The translations under genes and the position numbers were made by a program. Below, in pieces: positions 9,186-16,933 of a stretch of DNA of 64,000 bases (position 1 is the stretch's first letter; each line of letters opens with the position of its first letter). This DNA is from Crossiella sp. S99.2 (GTDB taxonomy: Bacteria > Actinomycetota > Actinomycetes > Mycobacteriales > Pseudonocardiaceae). The stretch covers positions 620,001 to 684,000 of the forward strand of contig NZ_JALMDK010000004.1 of assembly GCF_023094165.1 (NCBI RefSeq). Reading direction: 5' to 3'. Under the pieces are notes generated by a model. The model did not search any database. It had not been told where the DNA came from and saw nothing but the letters and a program-made list of their open reading frames with translations.

Positions 9186-9220
9186 TCGCTGCCTCCCTTG
9201 ACCTTCCGCCGTGCGTCCGG

Positions 9221-9248
9221 GACTCTATCGATCGATCGATCGGGAGTC
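9221..9248. promoter_or_regulatory. ATCG-iterated palindrome in a divergent promoter (candidate operator)
   Basis: The core CGATCGATCGATCG (9229-9242) is a perfect 14-bp palindrome. It is flanked by GACTC (9221-9225) and GAGTC (9244-9248). It lies between the divergent amidohydrolase and enoyl-CoA hydratase starts. The TetR regulator at the end of the hydratase operon is the natural candidate to bind it; that link is inference. Confidence 0.5.
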
Positions 9249-9280
9249 GAGACCCTGATCGCCGAGGAGAGGGCGGGCCG

Positions 9281-10042
9281 TTGGAGCGCACCGTGCAGCA
9301 CACCGAGGCCGACGGGGTGGCGGTGCTCGCGCTCAACCGGCCGCACCGGCTCAACGCGGTGGCCCCAGCGCTGGTCACTGACCTGGTGGCGGCCCTGCGC
9401 GCGGTCGCCGACTCCCCCGCCCGCGCGGTGCTGCTCACCGGCAACGGCCGCGCCTTCTGCGCGGGCCACGACCTCAAGGAGCCGGTGGAGTCCGGGGACG
9501 GGCAGGCGAGCAGGCTGCGACTGGAGCAGATCCAGGAGGTCACCCGGCTGATCAGGGGCCTGCCGCAGCCGGTGATCGCGGCGGTGCACGGGTACGCGCT
9601 GGGCGCTGGGGCGGAGTTCGCGCTGGGCTGTGACCTGGTGCTGGCCGCGCCGGACGCGATCTTCGGGTTTCCCGAGGTGAGCCTGGGACTGAGTGTGACG
9701 GGGGCGGCGTCGCGGTTGCTGCCGTTGCTGGTGGGGCCGTTGAAGGCCAAGGAGTTGCTGCTGCTCGGGGAACGGGTGGACGCGCGCACGGCCCTGGAAC
9801 TGGGGCTGGTGAACGCGGTGACCGGGGCCGGGGAGTTGCTGCCCACGGCGATGGAGTGGGCGCGGCGGCTGGCCGCGCAGCCGGCGCAGGCGATGACCTT
9901 GGCCAAGCGGGCGCTGGATCGCGGGATCGACTCGAGCGTGGAGGGGGCGTTGGAGTTGGAGGTGGCGCACGCGCTCATCACCGACGGGTCGGCGGATGTG
10001 ACCGCGGCGACGGACGGGTTCCGGCGGCGGGCCGATGGCTAG
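9281..10042 (+). CDS. Enoyl-CoA hydratase/isomerase family protein
   Basis: The 253-aa protein has the crotonase fold: VLALNRPHRLNAVAP, the oxyanion-hole segment GRAFCAGHDLKEPVE, then VHGYALGAGAEFALGCDLVLAAPDA and FGFPEVSLGL with the usual glutamate. It probably hydrates or isomerises an acyl-CoA made by the ligase encoded next. The start taken is TTG at 9281, about eight bases after GAGGAGAGGG; a GTG four codons later is possible. It is the first gene of a hydratase-ligase-thioesterase-TetR operon and overlaps the ligase gene by eight bases. Confidence 0.85.
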   Translation: MERTVQHTEADGVAVLALNRPHRLNAVAPALVTDLVAALRAVADSPARAVLLTGNGRAFCAGHDLKEPVESGDGQASRLRLEQIQEVTRLIRGLPQPVIAAVHGYALGAGAEFALGCDLVLAAPDAIFGFPEVSLGLSVTGAASRLLPLLVGPLKAKELLLLGERVDARTALELGLVNAVTGAGELLPTAMEWARRLAAQPAQAMTLAKRALDRGIDSSVEGALELEVAHALITDGSADVTAATDGFRRRADG

Positions 10043-11669
10043 GCGGGGCGGGGAGCAGGGGCGGGCAGGGGTCGGCGAGGCCGGGCGGACGACGGTTGCG
10101 GGCCGGGCTGGGGAGCCTGCGCAGGGCGGGGAACCGGGGGCCGGTGCGGAATTCCGGGTTGAGGAGCTGGCGACCCTGGTTGCCGTTGCGGCGCGACGGT
10201 GGCCGGAGCGGGTTGCCTGGACCTTCGACCAGACCGGGGTTGAGTTGAGTTTCGCCGAGGTGCATCGGCGGTCCGATGAACTCGCGTTCGCGCTGGCCGC
10301 TCGTGGGGTGCGGCCAGGTGACCGGGTGGCGCTGATGTTGCGCAATCAGCCGGAGTTTCCGTTGTGCTGGTTGGCGATCGCCAAGCTTGGCGCGATCATG
10401 GTGCCGGTCAACGTGCAGTACCGGGAGCTGGACGCGACCCATGTGCTCGCGCATTCCGGGGCGCGGATCGTGGTGGCGGCGGCGGAGTTCGTCCGGCTGC
10501 TCGATGCCATCCGGGAACGGACCGAGCTGGAAGTGGTGCTGACCCCGGCGGAACTGGGGGACGCGCCCGTCGTACCGCTGGTGGCTCCGGTGGCGGAGCA
10601 GGCGGTCAACATCCAGTACACCTCGGGCACCACCGGGCGGCCCAAGGGTTGTGTGTTGCCGCATCGGTATTGGCTGACCCTGGCCGGGGGGCTGGTGCGG
10701 GACTTCCCCGCCATTGACGAGCGGGATGTTCTGCTTACCGCGCAACCTTTTCACTACATCGATCCGCAGTGGAACGTAGTGCTGGGGCTGCTCGCGGGGG
10801 CCCGGCTGGTGGTGCTGGACCGGTTCCACCCGGCCTCCTTCGCCGAGCGGGTCCGGCACCATGAGGTGACCTGGTTCTACTGCCTCGGGTTGATGCCGAC
10901 GTTGCTACTACGGCAACCTGCCTCGGCGCTGGACACCGCGCACCGGGTGCGGGCGGTGTACGCCTCCGCGATTCCGTTGGAGCTGCACGCCGAACTGGAG
11001 CGGCGCTGGGGAGTACCCTGGTTCGAGGCGTTCGGGATGACCGAGACGGGTGGGGACATCCGGGACTCGGTGGCGGGGCACGAGACCCGGGTGGGCACCG
11101 GGTGTCTCGGGCTGCCCACGCCGGAGCGGGAAGCCATGATCGCCGATGAGTCCGGCGAGCCGTTGCCGCGCGGGCACACCGGCGAGCTGGTGTTGCGGGG
11201 CAGCGGGATGATGCAGGGGTACTACCGGGATCCGGCGGCGACCGCGCTGGTCTTCCGCGGTGGCTGGTTCCACACCGGTGATCTGGCCCGGATGGATGAG
11301 CAGGGCCGGATCTACTACGTGGGGCGCACCAAGGACATGATCCGGCGCAGTGGCGAGAACATCGCGGCGGCCGAGGTGGAGCAGGCGTTGCTGCTGCACC
11401 CGGACGTGCGGCTGGCTGCGGTGGTGGCGGTGCCGGATGAACTGCGCGGGGAAGAGGTGCTCGCCTACGTGGTCCCGGCTGACGGGGTCACCGCGGATCC
11501 CGTCGCGCTGGCGGAGTTCTGCGCCGGGCAGCTGGCCTACTTCAAGGTGCCGCGGTTCTGGGTGTTCCGGGATGCCTTGCCGTTGACCGCCTCGGAGCGG
11601 GTGGCCAAGGGCGAGCTGCCCCGGGTGTCCGCCGGGAGTTTCGACCGGGTCGAGGCGCGATGGGTGTGA
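10035..11669 (+). CDS. AMP-dependent acyl-CoA synthetase/ligase
   Basis: The 544-aa protein belongs to the ANL superfamily and activates a carboxylic acid to acyl-AMP and then acyl-CoA. The P-loop is YTSGTTGRPKGCVLP; later motifs are FEAFGMTETGG, WFHTGDLARMDEQGRIYYVGRTKDMIRRSGENIAAAEVE and the C-terminal catalytic-lysine region ERVAKGELPRVS. The overall pattern resembles crotonobetaine/carnitine or medium-chain acyl-CoA ligases. The first ~38 residues are Gly/Ala/Arg-rich low complexity encoded by a G-run-rich segment, yet no better in-frame start follows, so ATG 10035 is kept. It overlaps the genes on both sides. The true substrate is unknown. Confidence 0.88.
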   Translation: MARRGGEQGRAGVGEAGRTTVAGRAGEPAQGGEPGAGAEFRVEELATLVAVAARRWPERVAWTFDQTGVELSFAEVHRRSDELAFALAARGVRPGDRVALMLRNQPEFPLCWLAIAKLGAIMVPVNVQYRELDATHVLAHSGARIVVAAAEFVRLLDAIRERTELEVVLTPAELGDAPVVPLVAPVAEQAVNIQYTSGTTGRPKGCVLPHRYWLTLAGGLVRDFPAIDERDVLLTAQPFHYIDPQWNVVLGLLAGARLVVLDRFHPASFAERVRHHEVTWFYCLGLMPTLLLRQPASALDTAHRVRAVYASAIPLELHAELERRWGVPWFEAFGMTETGGDIRDSVAGHETRVGTGCLGLPTPEREAMIADESGEPLPRGHTGELVLRGSGMMQGYYRDPAATALVFRGGWFHTGDLARMDEQGRIYYVGRTKDMIRRSGENIAAAEVEQALLLHPDVRLAAVVAVPDELRGEEVLAYVVPADGVTADPVALAEFCAGQLAYFKVPRFWVFRDALPLTASERVAKGELPRVSAGSFDRVEARWV

Positions 11670-12112
11670 CCGGGTTCCGGCACGACACGCCGGTGTACTT
11701 CGACGAGCTGGACCTCAACGGGCATCTGCACAACGCCCGGTTCGCGCTGCACGTGGAGCGGGCGACCTCCGCCTTGTTCGAGTCCCTCGGCTACGGCTGG
11801 ACCGGTTTCGCCGACCGGCACCCCGACCTGGTGTACGCGGTGCGCGAGCTGAACCTGGAGTTCCTCGCCCCGTTCAGCTCCCCCGGCCCGCTGCGCACCG
11901 AACTCTGGGTGCACCGCCTGGGCCGCACGAGCTGCGTGTACGGCTTCCGCTGCACCGATCCGACCGAGGGTCCGACCTACGCCAGGGGACGGCGGGCGGT
12001 GGTGAAGCTTGGCCCCGGCGGTCGTCCGGAACCGTGGTCTGCCACCATGCGTGACATCCTCGGCGGGTTGCACCGGGCCGAGGGACCCCCAGCGGACGAG
12101 GAGCGCCGGTGA
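11660..12112 (+). CDS. Acyl-CoA thioesterase, hot-dog (4HBT) fold
   Basis: The 150-aa protein shows the 4-hydroxybenzoyl-CoA thioesterase-type signature VYFDELDLNGHLHNARFALHVERA, including the catalytic aspartate region and NGHLHN. The beta strands YAVRELNLEFLAPFSS and TELWVHRLGRTSCVYGFRC follow. It would hydrolyse an acyl-CoA, probably one handled by the ligase and hydratase beside it. The ATG lies inside the last codons of the ligase gene, and its stop overlaps the GTG of the TetR gene. Confidence 0.82.
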   Translation: MGVTGFRHDTPVYFDELDLNGHLHNARFALHVERATSALFESLGYGWTGFADRHPDLVYAVRELNLEFLAPFSSPGPLRTELWVHRLGRTSCVYGFRCTDPTEGPTYARGRRAVVKLGPGGRPEPWSATMRDILGGLHRAEGPPADEERR

Positions 12113-12780
12113 CCGTGACCAAGGCCGCCAAAGCACCGCCTGCCGCGGAACGCATCCGGCAGGCCGCGCTGACCCTGTTCGCGGCCAAGGGTTTCCACGG
12201 CACCGGGATCCGGGATCTGGCCGAGACCGCGGGGCTGTCCTCGGCCAGCCTGTACCACTACATGGGCACCAAGGAGGACCTGCTGCTGGCGATCATGCGC
12301 GAGTGCATGACCCGGCTGCTGACCGCGGGCAGGCGGGTGTTCCTGGACGATCCGGATCCGCGGTCGCGGCTGGCGGGGCTGGTGCAGGTGCACGTGCTCA
12401 GCCACGCGGTGCACCCGCTGGAGACCGCGGTGGTGGACAACGAACTGCGCGCGCTCTCCGCCACCGCCCGCGCCGGCATCGTGGCCCAGCGGGATGAGTA
12501 CGAGGACCTGTGGCGGGCGGCCATCGAGGACGGCTGCGCCAGTGGCGTGTTCCGGACCTCGGCCCCGGCGGTGACCCGGCTGGCGCTGCTGGAGATGTGC
12601 AGCGGGGTGGCCCGGTGGTACTCGCCGCGCGGCAGGCTGGCGCTGACCGAACTGGCCACGCACTTCACCGAGATCGCCTACGGCGCGCTGCACGCGGAAC
12701 CGTCCACAGTGGACGTCGAGGCGGCGCGGCGGCGGACCAGGCTGGTCACCGAGGTGTGGGGCGTGCCGGTGCGGCGTTGA
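12109..12780 (+). CDS. TetR/AcrR family transcriptional regulator
   Basis: The 223-aa protein has an N-terminal TetR helix-turn-helix: RIRQAALTLFAAKGFHGTGIRD, LAETAGLSSASLYHYMGTKEDLLLAIM. The C-terminal two-thirds is an all-helical ligand domain of the TetR_C type common in regulators of acyl-CoA metabolism. Start is GTG 12109, overlapping the thioesterase stop as GTGA. As the last gene of the operon it likely represses its own unit, possibly at 9221-9248. Its 3' end overlaps the convergent MmpS-like gene by 35 bases. Confidence 0.9.
   Translation: MTVTKAAKAPPAAERIRQAALTLFAAKGFHGTGIRDLAETAGLSSASLYHYMGTKEDLLLAIMRECMTRLLTAGRRVFLDDPDPRSRLAGLVQVHVLSHAVHPLETAVVDNELRALSATARAGIVAQRDEYEDLWRAAIEDGCASGVFRTSAPAVTRLALLEMCSGVARWYSPRGRLALTELATHFTEIAYGALHAEPSTVDVEAARRRTRLVTEVWGVPVRR
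12702..12714. repeat. GTCCACAGTGGAC palindromic 13-mer (one of several in the window)
   Basis: This is a representative copy of a 13-base palindrome that recurs perfectly at 28131-28143, 43901-43913 (opposite strand) and 51953-51965. One-step variants lie at 2466-2478, 14100-14111, 27181-27193, 42879-42891, 52442-52454 and 59110-59122. Within genes it is always read as Ser-Thr/Ile-Val/Leu/Met-Asp. Confidence 0.6.
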
Positions 12781-13207
12781 GGGTCTCGCCGGTCGGCGTG
12801 CGCGCCGTGCAGACCAGCGGCTGACCCGGTTCCGCGGTGCGGGTGGCCAGCACGCGTTCCCGGCTCCGGCCCTTGTCCAGGGTGATCACGCAGGTGAGTC
12901 CGGCCGATGGGGTGGCGATGGCGACCTTGGCCTCCGCGCCCGCCGGGATGAGGACCTCGGTGCTCCAGGGCGGGGTGACGCTGTTCGCGGTGGCCGGGGT
13001 GGGCGCCTGGGTGCGGTCGGCGCCGCTGCCCTGGCTGTACTCGACGCTGGCCGGGCCGGTGCCGCCGGTGACCTGGTAGGTGACCGCGTAGGCGTCGATC
13101 GGGCGGTAGACCACGGTCAGCAGGTAGGTCAGGTAGGCCGCCGCGACCAGGCCGACCACGCCGAGCGAGGCCAGCACCGTGCGGGTCACCGGGGAGAGCG
13201 CCTTCAC
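12746..13207 (-). CDS. MmpS-like membrane-anchored protein
   Basis: The product is 153 aa. A single N-terminal membrane segment (TVLASLGVVGLVAAAYLTYLLTV) is followed by an exported domain with YAVTYQVTGGTGPASVEYSQGSG, WSTEVLIPAGAEAKVAIA and CVITLDKGRS. That is the pattern of MmpS transport-accessory proteins, which partner MmpL lipid exporters; no mmpL gene is in this window. Start is GTG 13207 with GGGAAGC upstream; the longer frame from 13351 reads through unlike sequence. It converges on and overlaps the TetR gene. Confidence 0.72.
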   Translation of the reverse strand: MKALSPVTRTVLASLGVVGLVAAAYLTYLLTVVYRPIDAYAVTYQVTGGTGPASVEYSQGSGADRTQAPTPATANSVTPPWSTEVLIPAGAEAKVAIATPSAGLTCVITLDKGRSRERVLATRTAEPGQPLVCTARTPTGETLNAAPARPTPR

Positions 13208-13360
13208 CCGGCCAGCTTCCCACCGGGTGGCGCGACACCGGTGGGAAGCCGGGTGGATCGGGCGTGTCCGGGCCGGAAACCCGGCCCTGGTCGGCAGGTG
13301 CACGCCGGGCACTCGTCGGGGACCTGGTGGCTGCCGACGCGCACCTGCCATGCCCTCGGA

Positions 13361-14065
13361 CTAGATCAGGATCTCGCAGTTCTGCCGGACCTCGATCCGC
13401 CGGTCGCACCGGTCCGCGTTGCCCGCGCCGCCGTTGCCGACGTCATAACCGCTGGGGTCGATCAGGGTGTCGTTGCCCGCACCGCCGGCGAGCTGGTCGT
13501 TGCCGGCGCCGCCGTTGATCGTGTCGTTGCCCGCGCCACCGCTGATGATGTCCTCGCCCAGGCCACCGTTCAGCTCGTCCGCGCCCTGGCCGCCGGTGAT
13601 CTGGTCCGCGCCTGCCTCGCCGTCGACCCGGTCGGCCCCGGCGCCACCGGTGAGGATGTCGTTGCCCAGGCCACCGAAGATCGTGTCCGCGCCGGGACCG
13701 CCGTTGAGCTGGTCGTTTCCGGTCTCGCCACGCAGCAGGTCGGCACCGGCCTCGCCGTCGGCGATGTCGTTGCCCGCGCCGCCGATGAAGGTGTCGTTGC
13801 CCGCGCCCAGGCAGACCACGTCGTCCCCGCCGAGGCCGAAGACCACGTCGTCGCCGCCCAGAGTGACCACCACGTCCACGCCGGGCGTGCCGACGAAGAC
13901 GTCATTGGCGTTGGTGCCCACGAAGGTGGCGCTGCGACCGGCACAGGTCTCCTGGGCCGGGGCGGCGTAGGCGGCCATCGTCGGCACCAGCAGCGCGGCA
14001 CTCGCCAGCGCGGCCACCGACATCGACCTCAGCAGCATTCTTCCCTTGTCCCGCAACGTACTCAC
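13361..14065 (-). CDS. Secreted RTX-type calcium-binding repeat protein
   Basis: The product is 234 aa. Residues 1-34 are a signal peptide ending AAYA, with cleavage probably before AP. From about residue 48 to 200 there are some fifteen glycine- and aspartate-rich nonapeptides of the GGxGxDxux type, such as GGAGNDTFI, GGLGNDILT and GGAGNDQLA. These form a calcium-loaded parallel beta-roll. Four cysteines at the ends (CAGRS, VVCLG, DRCDRR, QNCEIL) may form disulfides. There is no attached enzyme domain. GTG 14065 is preferred over the ATG nine codons later, because GGAAGGA lies at proper spacing before the GTG. Confidence 0.85.
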   Translation of the reverse strand: MSTLRDKGRMLLRSMSVAALASAALLVPTMAAYAAPAQETCAGRSATFVGTNANDVFVGTPGVDVVVTLGGDDVVFGLGGDDVVCLGAGNDTFIGGAGNDIADGEAGADLLRGETGNDQLNGGPGADTIFGGLGNDILTGGAGADRVDGEAGADQITGGQGADELNGGLGEDIISGGAGNDTINGGAGNDQLAGGAGNDTLIDPSGYDVGNGGAGNADRCDRRIEVRQNCEILI

Positions 14066-14091
14066 GATCCTTCCGCATCGGGGCTCCGGTC

Positions 14092-14124
14092 GACCGACTG
14101 TCCACAGTGGATGGACAATCGGTC
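14092..14124. promoter_or_regulatory. 13-bp inverted repeat upstream of the RTX gene
   Basis: The arms GACCGACTGTCCA (14092-14104) and TGGACAATCGGTC (14112-14124) pair at 12 of 13 positions around a seven-base loop. The element sits 27 bases before the RTX start codon, so it is either an operator or a 5'-leader hairpin. The left arm and loop include a GTCCACAGTGGA copy. Confidence 0.55.
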
Positions 14125-14229
14125 GGCCGGGGATACGGAAGGGACGCTACGGCGGCAAAACTTGGACTCGAAGACCCCGAGGGGTGATACCGGCGGCACC
14201 CCGGGAAAGGGCGAATCCCGCCGACTGGC

Positions 14230-15003
14230 TCAGTTGTGCAGGAACTTCGGGTCGCGCTTGTCGATGAAGGCGGCCATGCCTTCCTTCTGGTCCGCGGTGG
14301 CGAAGGTGGCGTGGAAGAGCCTGCGCTCGAACCGGACGCCCTCGGCCAGGGTGGTCTCGTAGGCGCGGTTCACCGCCTCCTTGGCCATGATCGCGATCGG
14401 CGCGGACATGCCTGCGATGATGGTCGCGGTGGCCAGCGCGTTGTCCAGCAGGTCCGCCGCCGGGACGATCCGGGACACCAGTCCGGCCCGCTCGGCCTCC
14501 TCGGCGCCCATCATCCGCCCGGTCAGGCACAGCTCCATCGCCTTGGCCTTGCCGATGGCCCTGGTCAGCCGCTGTGAGCCGCCGATGCCGGGGATCACGC
14601 CGAGCTTGATCTCGGGCTGGCCGAACTTGGCGTTGTCCGCGGCCAGCAGCACATCGCAGATCATGGCCAGCTCGCAGCCGCCGCCCAGGGCGTACCCGGC
14701 GACCGCGGCGATGATCGGCTTGCGCACCTGGGCGAGCTGGTCCCATTCGGCGAACCAGTCGTCCAGGTAGACCTGCGGGTAGCCGTTGGGCTGCATCTCC
14801 TTGATGTCCGCCCCGGCCGCGAACGCCTTGGCCGAGCCGGTGATCACGATCGCGCCGATGTCCGGGTCGCGGTCGAGTTCGCGGGCCACCGTGGTGACCT
14901 CGCGCATCAGCTCCAGGTTCAGCGCGTTGAGCGCCTTGGGGCGGTTGAGGGTGATCAGGCCGACCCGGTCATGCCGTTCGACGAGGATGGTCTGGTGGCT
15001 CAC
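14230..15003 (-). CDS. Enoyl-CoA hydratase (valine pathway, methacrylyl-CoA hydratase role)
   Basis: The product is 257 aa, the usual short-chain crotonase length. Motifs: LITLNRPKALNALN, the oxyanion-hole segment AFAAGADIKEMQ, AGYALGGGCELAMICDVLLAADNAKFGQPEIKLGVIPGIGGSQRL with both catalytic glutamates, and KEAVNRAYE near the end. It is the last gene of the valine operon, so it should hydrate methacrylyl-CoA to 3-hydroxyisobutyryl-CoA. GTG 15003 overlaps the mmsB stop (GTGA); the longer open frame to 15273 is antisense shadow. Confidence 0.9.
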   Translation of the reverse strand: MSHQTILVERHDRVGLITLNRPKALNALNLELMREVTTVARELDRDPDIGAIVITGSAKAFAAGADIKEMQPNGYPQVYLDDWFAEWDQLAQVRKPIIAAVAGYALGGGCELAMICDVLLAADNAKFGQPEIKLGVIPGIGGSQRLTRAIGKAKAMELCLTGRMMGAEEAERAGLVSRIVPAADLLDNALATATIIAGMSAPIAIMAKEAVNRAYETTLAEGVRFERRLFHATFATADQKEGMAAFIDKRDPKFLHN

Positions 15004-15899
15004 GCCTGTTCTCCCTTGGCCGAGCGGTCGCGGATGGCGTTGATGATGCCGGAGAAGTCGGTGCCCGCGCCGCCGTCGGCGGCGTAGGCGCGGAACAGTT
15101 CGGCGGTGTGCTTGCCCAGCGCGGTGTCCGCGCCGGTCTCGGCCGCCGCCGCCTCGGCCAGGCCGAGGTCCTTGAGCATCAGCGCGGTGGCGAAACCGGG
15201 CTGGTAGTCCCGGTTGGCCGGGCTGCCGGGGACCGGGCCGGGCACCGGGCAGTTGGTGGTCAGCGCCCAGCACTGGCCGGAGGCGGTGGAGGCCACGTCG
15301 AAGAGGGCCTGGTGGGACAGGCCGAGCTTCTCGCCGAGCACGAACGCCTCGCCGACGGCGACCATGGAGATGCCCAGGATGAGGTTGTTGCAGATCTTGG
15401 CGGCCTGGCCGGCGCCGGAGTCGCCGCAGTGCACCGAGCGGCGGCCCATCACGGCCAGCAGTCCCTCGGCGCGGGCGAAGTTGTCGGTGGAGCCGCCTAC
15501 CATGAAGGTCAGGGTGGCGGCCTGGGCGCCGACGACGCCTCCGGAGACCGGGGCGTCGATCGCGGCGTGCCCCGCGCTGACGGCTGCCTCGGCGGCCTGC
15601 CGGGCGGCGGCCACGTCAATGGTGGAGCAGTCCAGGAACAGGGTGCCGGGCTTGGCCTCGACCAGGACCTCGCGGTAGCAGTCGAGCACGTGCGCGCCGC
15701 TGGGCAGCATGGTGATGACCACCTCGGCCTCGCGCACGGCCTGCACCGCGCTGCCCGCCGGGGCGACGCCCGCCGCTTCGGCGGCGTCCACCGCGGCGGC
15801 CACCGGGTCGTAGCCGTGCACGGTGTGCCCGGCCTTGACCAGGTTGGCGGCCATCGGCCCACCCATGTTGCCCAGGCCGAGGAATCCGATGACGGTCAT
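15000..15899 (-). CDS. mmsB: 3-hydroxyisobutyrate dehydrogenase
   Basis: The 299-aa protein oxidises 3-hydroxyisobutyrate to methylmalonate semialdehyde with NAD+. The Rossmann motif is IGFLGLGNMGGPMAANLVKAG; DAPVSGGVVGAQ and the catalytic-lysine segment GAGQAAKICNNLILG follow, with the family C-terminus containing KDLGLAEAAAAE. ATG 15899 overlaps the stop of the 3-hydroxyisobutyryl-CoA hydrolase gene by four bases. Its place between the hydrolase and the hydratase matches the pathway order. Confidence 0.93.
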   Translation of the reverse strand: MTVIGFLGLGNMGGPMAANLVKAGHTVHGYDPVAAAVDAAEAAGVAPAGSAVQAVREAEVVITMLPSGAHVLDCYREVLVEAKPGTLFLDCSTIDVAAARQAAEAAVSAGHAAIDAPVSGGVVGAQAATLTFMVGGSTDNFARAEGLLAVMGRRSVHCGDSGAGQAAKICNNLILGISMVAVGEAFVLGEKLGLSHQALFDVASTASGQCWALTTNCPVPGPVPGSPANRDYQPGFATALMLKDLGLAEAAAAETGADTALGKHTAELFRAYAADGGAGTDFSGIINAIRDRSAKGEQA

Positions 15900-16933
15900 G
15901 CCGTACCTCCGAACACGGGCTGCTGCCCAGGCTGGGCGAGGAAGTAGCTCTCGACCGCGGCGTCGTCGACCTCGGCCAGGGTGGCCGGGCGCCAGGTCGG
16001 GTTGCGGTCCTTGTCGATCACCGCGGCGCGGATGCCCTCGCCGAGGTCCGGTGCGGTGAGGAACCGGCTGACCAGGCGGTGTTCCAGGTTGAGGCAGTCC
16101 TCCAGGGTGGCCAGGCCACGGGCGGTGCGCAGCGCGCGCAGGGTCACCTTGACCGCGGTGGGCGCCTTGGCCTGGATCTCCTTGGCCGCGGCCTCGGCGG
16201 CCGGGTGCCCGCTGCCGAGCAGGTTGTCCAGGATCTGCTCGACGCTGTCCGCGGCGTAGCAGGAGTCGATCCACTCCCGGTCGGCGGCGAACTGGCCTGC
16301 CGGGGGGACTTCGGCGCGCGCGGCGATCTGCACCAGCAGTTCGTCGGCTGGCAGCTCGGCCAGTTCGGCCAGTGCCGCGCTGGGCAGGTACTGGTCGGCC
16401 AGGCCGAGCAGGATCGCGTCCGCGGCGCCGACCCGGCCGCCGGTCAGGCCCAGGTGCGTGCCCAGTTCACCGGGCGCGCGGGAGAGCAGGTAGGTGCCGC
16501 CGACGTCGGGGATGAAGCCGATGGAGACCTCGGGCATGCCGATCGCGGAGCGTTCGGTGACCACCCGGACCGAGCCGTGCGCGGACACGCCGACCCCGCC
16601 GCCCATCACCAGGCCGTCCATGAACACCACGTACGGCTTGGGATAGTTCGCGATCAGCGCGTTGATCAGGTATTCCTCGCGCCAGAACTCGATCGGCCCG
16701 TCGGTGCCGTCCTGGATGGCCTGGTAGATGCTGCGGATGTCGCCGCCGGCGCACAGGCCGCGTTCGCCCGCGCCGTCGAGCAGCACCGCGTGCACCGTCG
16801 GGTCCTGGGCCCACGCGGTGAGCGCGGCGCCCATCTCGCGCAGCATGTCGTCGCTGAGCGCGTTGATCGCGCGCGGGCGGTTGAGGGTGATCCGCCCGAC
16901 GCCGCCGCTGACCCGGATGAGGATGTCGCTCAT
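15896..16933 (-). CDS. 3-hydroxyisobutyryl-CoA hydrolase
   Basis: The 345-aa crotonase-superfamily protein is longer than a hydratase, matching the HIBCH group. Motifs: RITLNRPRAINALSDDML, GLCAGGDIRSIYQ, FMDGLVMGGGVGVSAHGSVRVVTE, IGMPEVSIGFIPDVGGTYLLSR and ECL-type helices in the C-terminal extension. It releases free 3-hydroxyisobutyrate from its CoA ester, the step that makes valine breakdown distinctive. ATG 16933 overlaps the stop of the acyl-CoA dehydrogenase gene. Confidence 0.92.
   Translation of the reverse strand: MSDILIRVSGGVGRITLNRPRAINALSDDMLREMGAALTAWAQDPTVHAVLLDGAGERGLCAGGDIRSIYQAIQDGTDGPIEFWREEYLINALIANYPKPYVVFMDGLVMGGGVGVSAHGSVRVVTERSAIGMPEVSIGFIPDVGGTYLLSRAPGELGTHLGLTGGRVGAADAILLGLADQYLPSAALAELAELPADELLVQIAARAEVPPAGQFAADREWIDSCYAADSVEQILDNLLGSGHPAAEAAAKEIQAKAPTAVKVTLRALRTARGLATLEDCLNLEHRLVSRFLTAPDLGEGIRAAVIDKDRNPTWRPATLAEVDDAAVESYFLAQPGQQPVFGGTA

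Noticed and set aside
13361..14065. GC-rich periodic repeats as a CRISPR or satellite array
   Set aside because: The periodicity is of codons for RTX nonapeptides in a protein with a signal peptide, not of identical DNA repeats with spacers.
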